From Pseudomonas sp. MWU13-2105 (lineage in GTDB: Bacteria; Pseudomonadota; Gammaproteobacteria; Pseudomonadales; Pseudomonadaceae), in NCBI RefSeq assembly GCF_023242315.1, contig NZ_JALLIY010000013.1:62001-126000 (forward strand): a DNA stretch of 64,000 nucleotides. Reading direction: 5' to 3'. The position numbers and the translations under genes were made by a program. Below the pieces are notes generated by a model, which saw only the letters and a program-made list of their open reading frames with translations, made no database searches and was not told the origin of the DNA. Shown piece by piece: positions 18,201-25,774 of the stretch (positions within the stretch are counted from its first letter, which is position 1; every line of letters begins with the position of its first letter).

Positions 18201-19023
18201 GGCCGCGCTGGACGAGCCGGCGGACCTGAACCCACTGGCGGCCAGGGTCCGCGCGGAACGCGAACAGTTGCAGGCCGAAGGCCTGGATGAGGAGCAGGCG
18301 GCCCGTCAGGCCGGCTGGCGCATTTTCGGCGCCAAGCCAGGGGCCTATGGCGCCGGGGTACAGAACGCCATCGACGGGCGTTTGTGGCAGAGCCGCGAGG
18401 ATCTTGCCGAGGTCTACCTTAACTGGGGCGGTTACGCCTATGGCGGCCAGGATCAGGGCACGGCGGCGCGCGGGCAGTTTGCGCAACGGCTGGGCCAGGT
18501 CCAGGCGGTTCTGCAAAACCAGGACAACCGCGAGCACGACCTGCTCGACTCCAATGACTACTACCAGTTCCAGGGCGGCATGCTGGCGGCGGTGGAAACC
18601 CTGCGCGGCGAACCGGCCGCCAGCTATCACGGCGATCACAGCCAGCCGGACCTGCCGAAGATCCGCACGCTCAAGGACGAGTTGAACCGGGTGATCCGCT
18701 CGCGGGCGGCGAACCCGAAGTGGATCGACGGGGTCAAGCGCCATGGTTACAAAGGCGCATTCGAACTGGCGGCGACCGTCGACAATCTGTTCGCGTTCGA
18801 CGCCACCACCGGCCTGATCGACGATCACCAGTACGCCTTGTTGGCCGATGCCTACCTGCTGGACCCGGACACCCGCGACTTTGTCCGCGAGCACAATCCG
18901 GCGGCATTGCGCGACATGACCGAGCGGCTGCTGGAGGCCCAGCAGCGCGGCTTGTGGAGCGAGCCCGGCGACTACCGCGAGGCGCTGGAAAACCTGCTGC
19001 TGGATATAGAAGAAGATTCCTGA
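15250..19023 (+). CDS. cobN: Cobaltochelatase large subunit CobN
   Basis: A 1257-residue protein, the usual length for CobN. It shows HGNLEWLPGKG around residue 553, the hallmark NDPGEGAQAKRRTQAVIIDH, and a C-terminal region with YLNWGGYAYGG and KWIDGVKRHGYKGAFELAATVDN (given here only as markers at about residues 1157-1180). CobN inserts cobalt into hydrogenobyrinic acid a,c-diamide in the aerobic pathway, together with AAA and VWA partner subunits. It starts 3 bp after cobW and is followed closely by ChlI-like and VWA genes, which probably fill the CobS/CobT roles. Confidence 0.95.
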   Translation: MHLLRTQPGGFVSDDNIADLGQTPAELVILCSGDSSLALLAEAAGQLPEDYPSLRLANPMQVQNHASVDLYVDQVLQHARVILLSLHGGIAYWRYGIERLVQLAERGVTLVLVPGDDRPDPELSDLSNVPAAEAERLWHFLRQGGLGNALDLYRYLASRWLGRDYAWAEPKPLPRTAIYHPRHGSAGLADWRADWQVGQPVAALLFYRSHLQAANTAFVDVFCQRLLAAGLNPLPIAVASLKEPGCLSVVEELLDEVAAAIILNTTGFAQSSPEAPHLRPFRRDIAVIQAICAQDNEPAWQASEQGLGPRDLAMHIALPELDGRIISRPISFKDLAWRSERSQSDVVCYRAQPERMDFVAELARCWVDLARLPNAEKRVALILANYPTRDGRIGNGVGLDTPAAALNILRALKDQGYPLSEELPESGTALIQALLGGVSNDLDNLDLRPCHQSMALADYQAMFERLPESNRQAVSARWGRPEQDPMFRGGRMMVAGLRFGLTFVGIQPARGYQVDASAVYHDPDLVPPHGYLAFYFWLRHSYGGHALIHVGKHGNLEWLPGKGVGLSRQCWPDALLGPLPNIYPFIVNDPGEGAQAKRRTQAVIIDHLMPPLTRAETYGPLRDLELLADEYYEAQLLDPRRARELQRDILRLVRETRIDRELQLDASLDSDADAATWLPRLDTYLCDLKESQIRDGLHVFGESPSGRLRIDTLLALLRIPRGDGRGAQSSLLRALAKAFELGFDPLDCTLAEPWGGPRPESLQTVSTEAWRTAGDSRERLELYAGQLIERALQGPIDWPETALWSDARLIIDGLLTVVAPRLDACGPAEMSGLLDALAGRFVPAGPSGAPSRGRLDVLPTGRNFFSVDVRNLPTTTAWRIGFQSANLILERHLQDHGDHLRQLGLSVWGTATMRTGGDDIAQAMALMGVRPVWATGSQRVDDFEILPLSLLDRPRVDVTLRVSGFFRDAFANLIRLFDAAVQAVAALDEPADLNPLAARVRAEREQLQAEGLDEEQAARQAGWRIFGAKPGAYGAGVQNAIDGRLWQSREDLAEVYLNWGGYAYGGQDQGTAARGQFAQRLGQVQAVLQNQDNREHDLLDSNDYYQFQGGMLAAVETLRGEPAASYHGDHSQPDLPKIRTLKDELNRVIRSRAANPKWIDGVKRHGYKGAFELAATVDNLFAFDATTGLIDDHQYALLADAYLLDPDTRDFVREHNPAALRDMTERLLEAQQRGLWSEPGDYREALENLLLDIEEDS

Positions 19024-19035
19024 GGTGTGCAAGTC

Positions 19036-20049
19036 ATGAGCGATACCCCGCATTTCCCGCTGGCGGCCGTGGTCGGCGCCGAAGACCTGAAGCTGGCGCT
19101 GTGTCTGACGGCGATTGATCCGAAGATCGGCGGCGTGCTGATCGAGGGCCCGCGAGGCATGGCCAAGTCGACTCTGGCCCGTGGCCTGGCCGACCTGCTG
19201 GCCAGTGGGTTGTTCGTGACCTTGCCGCTGGGGGCGACGGAAGAGCGGCTGGTGGGCACCCTCGACCTGGACGCGGCCCTCGGCGAAGGTCGGGCGCAGT
19301 TTTCCCCCGGTGTGCTGGCGAAGGCCGACGGCGGGGTGCTCTATGTCGACGAGGTCAACCTGCTGGCCGACCACCTGGTCGACCTGCTGCTGGACGTCGC
19401 CGCCAGCGGCGTCAATCGGGTCGAGCGCGATGGCATTTCCCACCGGCACTCGGCGCGATTTGTGCTGATCGGCACCATGAATCCGGAGGAGGGCGAGTTG
19501 CGTCCGCAGTTGCTCGATCGTTTCGGCCTGAACGTGGCCCTCAGCGGGCAACCGCAGCCGAGCGAGCGAGGGCAGATTATCCGTCGCCGCCTGGACTTCG
19601 ACAGCGACCCGCAAGGTTTTTGCGAGCAGTGGGCGCCGGCCCAGGAGGCCTTGCGCGAGCGCTGCCGCCAGGCTCGGGCACGCCTGCCGGAGATTGCCCT
19701 GGATGACCAGGCCCTGGAGGCGATTACCCAGCGCTGCTTTGCGGCGGCTGTCGACGGCATGCGCGCCGACCTGGTCTGGTTACGTGCCGCCCGGGCCCAT
19801 GCGGCCTGGCGCGGTGCCGGGCAGATCGCTGCCGAGGATATCGAGGCGGTGGCCGAGTTCGCCCTGCGGCATCGTCGTCGCGAGCTGAGGCCGCCGACCT
19901 CGGCACCGGCTTCGAATCCGGGGGCGGCGCCCCAACCGGCGAGTGATCCGGGCCAGAGCCCGGGCCAGGGCCAATGGGGTGAGCTACCGGCCCAGGCCTT
20001 GCCGGTCGGGGCGCGCCGGGAAATTCCGAGCTGGCCAAAAAAGTCCTAG
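19036..20049 (+). CDS. Magnesium-chelatase ChlI/BchI-like AAA+ ATPase, probable cobaltochelatase partner
   Basis: A 337-residue AAA+ ATPase with Walker A-type GPRGMAKST, Walker B VLYVDEVNLLADHL and sensor segment LIGTMNPEEGELRPQLLDRF, all marks of the ChlI/BchI group. In pseudomonads such a gene follows cobN and is thought to act with it as the motor of metal insertion. The ATG at 19036 follows a GAGG site; a GTG three codons earlier is also possible. The C-terminal 45 residues are proline/glutamine-rich and low in complexity. It ends just before a strong hairpin and the VWA gene. Confidence 0.88.
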   Translation: MSDTPHFPLAAVVGAEDLKLALCLTAIDPKIGGVLIEGPRGMAKSTLARGLADLLASGLFVTLPLGATEERLVGTLDLDAALGEGRAQFSPGVLAKADGGVLYVDEVNLLADHLVDLLLDVAASGVNRVERDGISHRHSARFVLIGTMNPEEGELRPQLLDRFGLNVALSGQPQPSERGQIIRRRLDFDSDPQGFCEQWAPAQEALRERCRQARARLPEIALDDQALEAITQRCFAAAVDGMRADLVWLRAARAHAAWRGAGQIAAEDIEAVAEFALRHRRRELRPPTSAPASNPGAAPQPASDPGQSPGQGQWGELPAQALPVGARREIPSWPKKS

Positions 20050-20083
20050 GCATCCGCCCCCGACCGAAGCCGGGGGCGGATGC
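20050..20083 (+). terminator. Strong hairpin between the ChlI-like and VWA genes
   Basis: Perfect 13-bp arms, GCATCCGCCCCCG at 20050-20062 and its complement at 20071-20083, with an 8-base loop, begin one base after the TAG stop of the ChlI-like gene. No T-run follows, so it is not a canonical intrinsic terminator. It may slow transcription or protect the upstream mRNA, lowering output of the VWA gene. If the VWA protein really starts upstream, the hairpin would be within coding sequence. Confidence 0.5.
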
Positions 20084-20102
20084 CAGGCCTCGCTCAGGTC
20101 AC

Positions 20103-20714
20103 TTGTCCGCAGGGCGTCAAGGCATCAGTCGGGCCGGCGAGAGTGGTGCGATCAGTTGGCTGGAGACTTTGCTGGGCGGGCGCCCGCGTTCGCGCAAGGA
20201 CCTGCGTTTTCGCCCGCGCAGCCGTTCGCCTCATGAATTGTGGCTGGTGATTGTCGATGCGTCGGCGTCGACCCGCCGGCACCAGGCGTTGAGTGAGGCC
20301 AAGGGCCTGCTCGCTCAGTTGTTTGACGATGCTTACCGGCAACGGGCGCGTCTGGCGCTGATGACCGCCAGCGGTGATCGGCCCAGGTGGCAGCTCCAGG
20401 GGTTGAAGGCCGCGAATGACTTGCGCGGTTGGCTGGAAGGTTTGGGCGCCGGGGGGGGCACGCCGTTGCGGGCGGCGCTGGCGGAAGCGGCGGATTGGTT
20501 GGCCAAACGGCAGAAGCGTTTTGCGGCTGAACAGCAACGGGTGCTGGTGTTGACGGATGGACGCTTGAAAGCCTGGTCGCAATTGCCTGTCTTCAACTGC
20601 CAGGCGTTGCTGGTGGACCTGGAGAAAGGCCCGATTCGCCTGGGGCGTGCTGTCCAGTTGGCGGCGGAGTTGGGTGCGCAGTATCGGCATATCGAAGAGC
20701 TTTCGACACTCTGA
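20103..20714 (+). CDS. VWA-domain protein, ChlD/CobT-like partner of the chelatase
   Basis: About 203 residues forming one von Willebrand A domain with the metal site DASAST near residue 51 and GGTPLRAAL and LVLTDGR further on. Such proteins pair with ChlI-type ATPases in metal chelatases. The start is uncertain: the first usual start codon in the frame is TTG at 20103 with a weak ribosome site. The frame stays open upstream to 19983, encoding a basic, plausible segment (SELAKKVLGIRPRPKPG), with only a CTG at 20031 as a possible start overlapping the upstream gene. Confidence 0.78.
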   Translation: MSAGRQGISRAGESGAISWLETLLGGRPRSRKDLRFRPRSRSPHELWLVIVDASASTRRHQALSEAKGLLAQLFDDAYRQRARLALMTASGDRPRWQLQGLKAANDLRGWLEGLGAGGGTPLRAALAEAADWLAKRQKRFAAEQQRVLVLTDGRLKAWSQLPVFNCQALLVDLEKGPIRLGRAVQLAAELGAQYRHIEELSTL

Positions 20715-20751
20715 CAAGCACTGCGAGATGGCGCAGGAGAACGCAGTCAAC

Positions 20752-20852
20752 TGTAGGAACAGAGCTTGCTCGCGAACCGCTGCAAGCGGCCATTCAGCAT
20801 AAAGCGAAGGCGCCTATGAAGCCGCCTTCGCGAGCAAGCTCTGCTCCTACAA
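20752..20852. repeat. REPIN-type inverted repeat pair
   Basis: About 25-bp near-perfect arms at both ends (TGTAGGAACAGAGCTTGCTC... and its mirror ending CTCCTACA), separated by about 50 bases containing smaller pairings. This is the usual form of the mobile REP doublets of fluorescent pseudomonads. It is located after the VWA gene, in the gap between two converging genes. Confidence 0.88.
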
Positions 20853-20867
20853 GGTTCAGCGCTGCTA

Positions 20868-21131
20868 TCAGGCCGACAATGTCCACGGCTGCAGGTCGTA
20901 GCCTTTCTGGCTCAACTCCGCGCGGGCCTGTTGCAGCAGGCTGACCAACTGCTCGGAGTCGGAGTAGGCGCTGCACGGAATCTGCCGGCGACCGATGCTG
21001 TTGTTGGTCCGGTCGATCACCGTCAGGCTCAGCTCACCCTTGTCTTGCGCAACCCAGGCAACACACTGGAAGGGTTTAAGGGCCTGGCCGGCCATCAGCA
21101 GTGCTTCGTTCATACGGAGCGGGGCGTTCAT
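20868..21131 (-). CDS. Small conserved hypothetical protein
   Basis: An 87-residue soluble protein with no signal peptide and no motif I recognise. The ATG at 21131 (MNAPLRMNEALLMAG) follows GAGAG at a good distance; a start five codons earlier is possible. The composition is balanced, with one cysteine in VAWV-adjacent CVA and one in IPCSAYSDSEQ. Codon use looks like that of the neighbours, so it is probably a real gene. It is divergent from the sigma-54 regulator. Confidence 0.65.
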   Translation of the reverse strand: MNAPLRMNEALLMAGQALKPFQCVAWVAQDKGELSLTVIDRTNNSIGRRQIPCSAYSDSEQLVSLLQQARAELSQKGYDLQPWTLSA

Positions 21132-21490
21132 GGGGTTTTCTCTCAAGTATGCCCAAACAGTTCGTTGGACCGTCGGCTTGGGCTCACCGTATCGGTCGGT
21201 TACTTGTACTGATGTCCCATCACTGGCATCAGGTCACACAAGTCATAAAGTTTTTTTCACTTTTTTTCATATACTCAGTGCAAGCCTGGATTCGACAAGG
21301 CCAACTCCGATGAGTTCGCAGCAAGAGCGCAAAGGCTCTGCTACGGGGCTTCTGGATATAACGCTGGTTTATCGCCGGTTTTATAACCAAACGGTACAAG
21401 TTAGCGTCAAATTCTTGCTAGTGTTACAAGCAGATTTGCCAACGGCTTGTTTTTAATAAATATTTAAAATTCTGGCGTCAAGGATCAGTC
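21132..21490. other. Intergenic region, AT-rich, between a small gene and the sigma-54 regulator
   Basis: About 360 bases without a convincing gene. The half nearest the regulator is clearly AT-rich (for example 21239-21275 and 21451-21475), unlike its surroundings, and should hold promoters for both divergent genes. I could not place a convincing -35/-10 or -24/-12 pair. AAGGATC just before 21491 is the ribosome site of the regulator. Confidence 0.5.
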
Positions 21491-22816
21491 ATGCAAGAAG
21501 CGGTTCCGCTCAGACGCCTGCTGGTGGTTGATCCTTGCGACGATTGTCATCGCTTGCTCCCCGGTTTGCGTACTGTTGGCTGGGATGTCGACAGCTGCAA
21601 CCTGGACGCCGCCGGCGACCGCTCCTGCGACGTCGGCTTGTTGCGCCTGCAGCCTTTTCATCTCGAGCGCCCCGAAGCGGTCAAGGAGCTGATCAGTCGC
21701 AGCGGCACCGAGTGGATCGCGGTTCTCAGCCAGGAAGTGCTGCGTTTGCAGAACGTCGGTGACTTCGTCTGCGAGTGGTTCTTCGACTTTCATACTTTGC
21801 CCTTCGATGTCTCCCGCGTACAGGTGACATTGGGTCGCGCCTTCGGCATGGCACGCCTGCGTGGCCAGGGTTCGATCCATGTCGACCAGCCCGAGCACGA
21901 GTTGCTCGGCGATAGCCGACCGATCCGCGAGCTGCGCAAACTCCTGGGCAAACTGGCGCCCACCGAGTCGCCGGTATTGATTCGCGGGGAAAGCGGCACC
22001 GGCAAGGAGTTGGTGGCGCGTACCCTGCACCGGCAGTCCCAGCGCCACGCCAAGCCATTCGTGGCGATCAATTGCGGGGCGATTCCTGAACACCTGATCC
22101 AGTCCGAGTTGTTCGGTCATGAAAAGGGCGCCTTTACCGGGGCGCACCAGCGCAAGGTCGGGCGGATCGAAGCGGCCAATGGCGGGACCTTGTTCCTCGA
22201 TGAAATCGGCGACTTGCCGCTGGAGTTGCAGGCCAATCTGTTGCGCTTCCTGCAGGAAAAACACATCGAGAGGGTCGGCGGCAGCCAGCCCATTGCGGTG
22301 GATGTACGGGTGCTGGCCGCGACCCATGTCGATCTGGAAGCCGCGATTGGCAGCGGGCGTTTCCGTGAGGACCTCTATTACCGGCTCAACGTCCTGCAAG
22401 TGATGACGGCGCCGCTGCGCGAGCGGCATGGCGACGTGGCGATGCTGGCCAACCACTTTTCCCATTTCTACAGCCAGGAAACCGGGCGCCGGCCGCGCAG
22501 CTTCAGTGAGGAAGCGCTGGTCGCCCTGGGCAATCATGCCTGGCCGGGCAATGTCCGCGAACTGGCCAATCGGGTCAGGCGCGGGTTGGTGCTGGCGGAA
22601 GGGCGACAGATCGAGGCACAGGACCTCGGCTTGCATAGCCTGCCTTGCGACAGCGCGCCCATGGGCACGCTGGAGGACTATGTGAACCGTGCCGAACACC
22701 AGGCACTGTGCGATGTGCTCAATCGGCACAGCGACAATATGAGCGTGGCGGCACGGGTGCTGGGGGTTTCCCGTCCGACCTTTTACCGTTTGCTGCACAA
22801 GCACCAGATCCGCTAG
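21491..22816 (+). CDS. Sigma-54-dependent enhancer-binding regulator (VpsR-like N-terminus), candidate fap regulator
   Basis: A 441-residue activator. Residues 8-125 form a receiver-like N-terminal domain without the standard phosphoacceptor layout, ending in FDFHTLPFDVSRVQVTLGRA, a pattern I associate with VpsR-type regulators. The AAA+ domain has Walker A GESGTGKE (166-173), the sigma-54 contact loop GAFTGA (213-218) and Walker B LFLDEIGD (234-241). The C-terminal Fis-type helix-turn-helix is MSVAARVLGVSRPTFYRLL. It is encoded convergently with the fap operon, whose upstream region carries a -24/-12 element and paired repeats, so regulation of fap is likely. VpsR relatives respond to cyclic di-GMP; whether this one does is unknown. 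Confidence 0.9.
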   Translation: MQEAVPLRRLLVVDPCDDCHRLLPGLRTVGWDVDSCNLDAAGDRSCDVGLLRLQPFHLERPEAVKELISRSGTEWIAVLSQEVLRLQNVGDFVCEWFFDFHTLPFDVSRVQVTLGRAFGMARLRGQGSIHVDQPEHELLGDSRPIRELRKLLGKLAPTESPVLIRGESGTGKELVARTLHRQSQRHAKPFVAINCGAIPEHLIQSELFGHEKGAFTGAHQRKVGRIEAANGGTLFLDEIGDLPLELQANLLRFLQEKHIERVGGSQPIAVDVRVLAATHVDLEAAIGSGRFREDLYYRLNVLQVMTAPLRERHGDVAMLANHFSHFYSQETGRRPRSFSEEALVALGNHAWPGNVRELANRVRRGLVLAEGRQIEAQDLGLHSLPCDSAPMGTLEDYVNRAEHQALCDVLNRHSDNMSVAARVLGVSRPTFYRLLHKHQIR

Positions 22817-22834
22817 GGCGCGGTGAGCGAAACG

Positions 22835-22870
22835 AAAAGGCCCGCAACGTTTGCACGTTGCGGGCCTTTT
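22835..22870. terminator. Bidirectional intrinsic terminator between the regulator and fapF
   Basis: A perfect 16-bp stem (22835-22850 pairing with 22855-22870) with loop TTGC has an A-run on one side and a T-run on the other, so it can end transcripts from both converging genes. It lies 18 bp after the regulator stop and 14 bp after the fapF stop. Confidence 0.93.
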
Positions 22871-22883
22871 CCATGGAGCGAGG

Positions 22884-24188
22884 TCAGAAGTAGTAGGGGA
22901 ACTTCACACTGAAAGAGAAGTTCGGTGCATCGGGAGTCATGCCCAGGGACAGCATGGGGACCACGGTGAGGTTGGGCGAGGCGGCGATGGTCATGCCGAT
23001 GTTGAAGAAACCGGAGTTGGCGTCGCTGCCGACCACGTTCTGCCAAGCCTGGCCGCTCTGCTGGAGCCGGCTCTTGCGTTGCACCAGGTCCGAGACCGAG
23101 AAGGACATGCTCATCTTCTCGTTCAAGGCGAAGGCCACGCCGGCGCCGATCTGGAAGCTGTCACCGAGCTGAACTTTACCGGGAACAACCTCACCCTCTT
23201 GCGCACTGATATCGCTGAACGACTTCTCGAAGTTGTGGGTGTAGGCCAGGGTGCCGAACAGTACGGCCGGGTCAAATGTCTTGACCAGCGAGATGCCCGG
23301 TGTAATGGACCACACCCCGTTGCCGGTGGGCAAGTCGGTCGGATAGGTCAGGTTGCCTTCGGTGGCCGGGGCCTTGACGAATTTGATGCCATAGGGATCC
23401 TTGCCGGTCGGTGCCTTGACCCGCAGGCTGAAGACCGCGTCCGGCCAACTTTCCGATTCGTCAAGGAACTTGTAGGCCACGCCGAAGTTGACGTCGCCCA
23501 AGGCCGGGTCCTTGGTAACCGTCTGCTCGGCCGTGACTGCCGCCGCGCCGTTGTTGCCGCCGCCGGATTGATAGGTGGACTCGCGGTAGACAATCGGTGC
23601 GTTGATATCGAATTGCCAACGGTTGTCGAGGTTGTAGCGGGCCGTCAGGTCCATTGTCCAGGTGTCGGCCTTGATCCGGTCCAGGTTGACCGTGCCGAGC
23701 AGGATCGAGTCCAGGGCCAGGAAACCGTTGAGAAACAACTGGCGAGTGTCATAACGCGTATAGGTGATCCCGGTTTCCACGCTGAACTTGCCATTGCCGA
23801 AGAAGCCGCTGGCCTCGTTGTACAGGTCGGACACGCTCTGGGCCGGCGCCGCATCATCCTTGAGCGCTTGGCCGTAAGAGGCGCCAGAGCCGCTGGCCGC
23901 AGACCCTGGGGCGTTCGCGCTGGCGGCCGCCACCGTCTGTCCCTTTTTCAGATCCGCTGGGGATTTGACCAGACGCTTGGGCGGCGGCGGCGCCGGCTGC
24001 TCTTCGACCTGACGAACTCGTTGCTCCAGCACCGACAACGCTTGTTGTTGTTGTACGTAGCGTTGTTTCAGCTCCTGGAGTTCCTGTTTCAGGGCCTCTA
24101 CTTCGGCATCAGGCGCTGCTTGCAGCATCGCCGCCGGGAAGAGCGCACCAACACAAACCGCTGTGCGTAGCGAGAGCGATAGAGACAT
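22884..24188 (-). CDS. fapF: FapF, outer-membrane channel for functional amyloid export
   Basis: A 434-residue outer-membrane protein. A signal peptide (about residues 1-24, ending LQAAPDA) is followed by a coiled-coil stretch (about 28-62, rich in Leu/Gln/Glu) and a Pro/Ala/Lys-rich linker. The rest is a beta-barrel with alternating polar and hydrophobic strands, ending in FSFSVKFPYYF with the terminal Phe expected for barrel insertion. FapF is the pore that lets amyloid subunits cross the outer membrane, with the coiled coil as a trimeric gate on the periplasmic side. It is the last gene of the fap operon. Confidence 0.93.
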   Translation of the reverse strand: MSLSLSLRTAVCVGALFPAAMLQAAPDAEVEALKQELQELKQRYVQQQQALSVLEQRVRQVEEQPAPPPPKRLVKSPADLKKGQTVAAASANAPGSAASGSGASYGQALKDDAAPAQSVSDLYNEASGFFGNGKFSVETGITYTRYDTRQLFLNGFLALDSILLGTVNLDRIKADTWTMDLTARYNLDNRWQFDINAPIVYRESTYQSGGGNNGAAAVTAEQTVTKDPALGDVNFGVAYKFLDESESWPDAVFSLRVKAPTGKDPYGIKFVKAPATEGNLTYPTDLPTGNGVWSITPGISLVKTFDPAVLFGTLAYTHNFEKSFSDISAQEGEVVPGKVQLGDSFQIGAGVAFALNEKMSMSFSVSDLVQRKSRLQQSGQAWQNVVGSDANSGFFNIGMTIAASPNLTVVPMLSLGMTPDAPNFSFSVKFPYYF

Positions 24189-24237
24189 GAAATAAGCCGT
24201 CCTTTTCTAACAACTGATGGTCGAAAATGAGCGTAGT

Positions 24238-24987
24238 TCAGAATCCCATGCTGCGTAGTCCCTTGAGTTGAGTCAGGTGGCAATCTAGCGCCCCGACGGT
24301 AGGCAAGTTGTTCTGCAACACCACATTGAGTTGGGTCATGCTGCTGACCAGGTTGTTGCCACCCAGCAGGGTGGTGGACTGCAGCACCCCGCCCTGGGCG
24401 ATCTGCTGCTGCAGGTTGCCCTGATTGTTGTTGGCCAGTATCTGCATTTTCAAGCCGCTGGAAGAGGCGGAGACGGTGACGCTGCCCGCGGCGCCGAAGC
24501 CGGTGATGCTGCCGCCGCTGGTGAGCACTTGCCCCGTTGGCTGGAGACCGCCCGGCGCCTGGTTCGCTTCGCTGACATTGATCAGCACGTTGTTGCTGGC
24601 GCTGTTGCCGTCGCCGGCGGCACGTACCACCTGGGTCACACCCGCCGAGGCGTTCAGGCCGGCACCGCCGATGACTGTGCCGCTGCCCTGGAGCGCTGCC
24701 GAGCCGTTGCCCTGGGTGCTGTAGGTGGTGACGTAGAACTGCGGCTTGACCGTCGATTGCTGGATTTGCAGGGAAGTGGCCGCGCCGATGATGTCGCCCT
24801 GGGCGTTTGTCCAGGTGCTTTGCATGACAATTCCGAAGCTGATGATGCGTCCCGGCATCACATAGCGCCCACGCAGCTCGGAGAGTTCCTGATCTTTCAG
24901 TTCGATAGGCTTGAAGGGTAGGGTTGCGTGTGCCGGCAGGCAGGTGAGTGCCAGGCAACTGATCATCAGCAAATGTGAGTTTTTCAT
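24238..24987 (-). CDS. fapE: FapE, secreted minor component of Fap amyloid
   Basis: A 249-residue exported protein with a signal peptide (MKNSHLLMISCLALTCLPAHA). The body is rich in Asn, Gln, Ser and Gly (for example GNGSAALQGSGTVIGGAG, GDGNSASNNVLINVSEANQ), as in the other Fap fibre proteins, and ends in a conserved-looking cysteine motif (GALDCHLTQLKGL). FapE is known as a minor part of the mature fibre. It sits between fapD and fapF with short gaps of about 43 and 49 bases. Confidence 0.9.
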   Translation of the reverse strand: MKNSHLLMISCLALTCLPAHATLPFKPIELKDQELSELRGRYVMPGRIISFGIVMQSTWTNAQGDIIGAATSLQIQQSTVKPQFYVTTYSTQGNGSAALQGSGTVIGGAGLNASAGVTQVVRAAGDGNSASNNVLINVSEANQAPGGLQPTGQVLTSGGSITGFGAAGSVTVSASSSGLKMQILANNNQGNLQQQIAQGGVLQSTTLLGGNNLVSSMTQLNVVLQNNLPTVGALDCHLTQLKGLRSMGF

Positions 24988-25030
24988 GTGCTACTCCCGG
25001 AGCGTCCTGCCCCTTTATTTTTCTTGCACC

Positions 25031-25717
25031 TTAGAAGAAGTCGCTCTGGATAAAGCCGAAATCCATCAGTTCCGCGTCCTTGACCGGGTGGAAGGTGTCC
25101 AGCTTGTTCTTGGCTGTGAGCGGTGCCGGCGGGTCAAGCAAGGCGTTGCTCTTGTCGTAGCCGGGACCGATGATGGCGAAAATGATGCCGTTCCAACCTT
25201 TCTTGAAGTCGGCATTGGTGTAGCGCTTGTGGCCCAGCACCGGGTCGCCGATATAGACCCAGTCCTTGTCGGCGCGCTGCAGCACCACGAAATGCTTGTA
25301 GCCGCGGATGTCCATCATCACCACGACCGGAATGGTTACGCTGGACAGGCTGTCAACGGGAATCTTGTAGCCTCGTGCGCGCATGCCGATGCTTTCGACG
25401 TAGTGCTTCATGTCCAGCATGGAGAAACCCTGTTTCTTGACCAGCTCCTGGTCGGAGGTGGTGAGCATGCCTTTGATGATCTGTTCTTCGTTGACGTCCA
25501 GCCAGTAGGCCTGGCGCAACAAGGTGGCGAGTGCGGCGGCACCACAACTGAAGTCGGTTTTCTGCTCGACCAGATCGGAAAAGCGCCGTTCGCGGATGCT
25601 TTGGACCTGTTTGTAGAACACCACGGCGCCGGGCAAGCCGGGCACGGCCATGGTGGCGGCCTGAATAGGGATAGAGAGAAAAAGCGCAAGGGCAAGGGCG
25701 ATAGTACGCATGGTCAT
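25031..25717 (-). CDS. fapD: FapD, C39-like cysteine protease of the Fap system
   Basis: A 228-residue periplasmic protein with a signal peptide (residues 1-20) and a C39 peptidase fold. The catalytic Cys is C58 in DFSCGAAALATLL, the His is H142 in YKHFVVLQ, and the Asp is D158 in YIGDPVLG. In the Fap system this protease is needed for correct export or maturation of amyloid subunits. Two in-frame ATGs two codons apart are possible starts; GAGAGG lies just before them. A terminator-like hairpin separates it from fapC, so its expression is probably lower than that of fapABC. Confidence 0.92.
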   Translation of the reverse strand: MTMRTIALALALFLSIPIQAATMAVPGLPGAVVFYKQVQSIRERRFSDLVEQKTDFSCGAAALATLLRQAYWLDVNEEQIIKGMLTTSDQELVKKQGFSMLDMKHYVESIGMRARGYKIPVDSLSSVTIPVVVMMDIRGYKHFVVLQRADKDWVYIGDPVLGHKRYTNADFKKGWNGIIFAIIGPGYDKSNALLDPPAPLTAKNKLDTFHPVKDAELMDFGFIQSDFF

Positions 25718-25733
25718 ACGCCTCTCAGAGCTG

Positions 25734-25760
25734 AAAAAAGAGCCCCGTTTCCGGGGCTCT
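25734..25760 (-). terminator. Intra-operon intrinsic terminator between fapC and fapD
   Basis: In the fap direction the sequence reads AGAGCCCCG, loop GAAA, CGGGGCTCT, then a T-run (complement of the A-run at 25734-25739). The stem is 9 bp and GC-rich, and it begins about 15 bases after the fapC stop. It has every part of a Rho-independent terminator, so part of the transcripts should end after fapC. Confidence 0.85.
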
Positions 25761-25774
25761 CAGTACTGTTGCCA

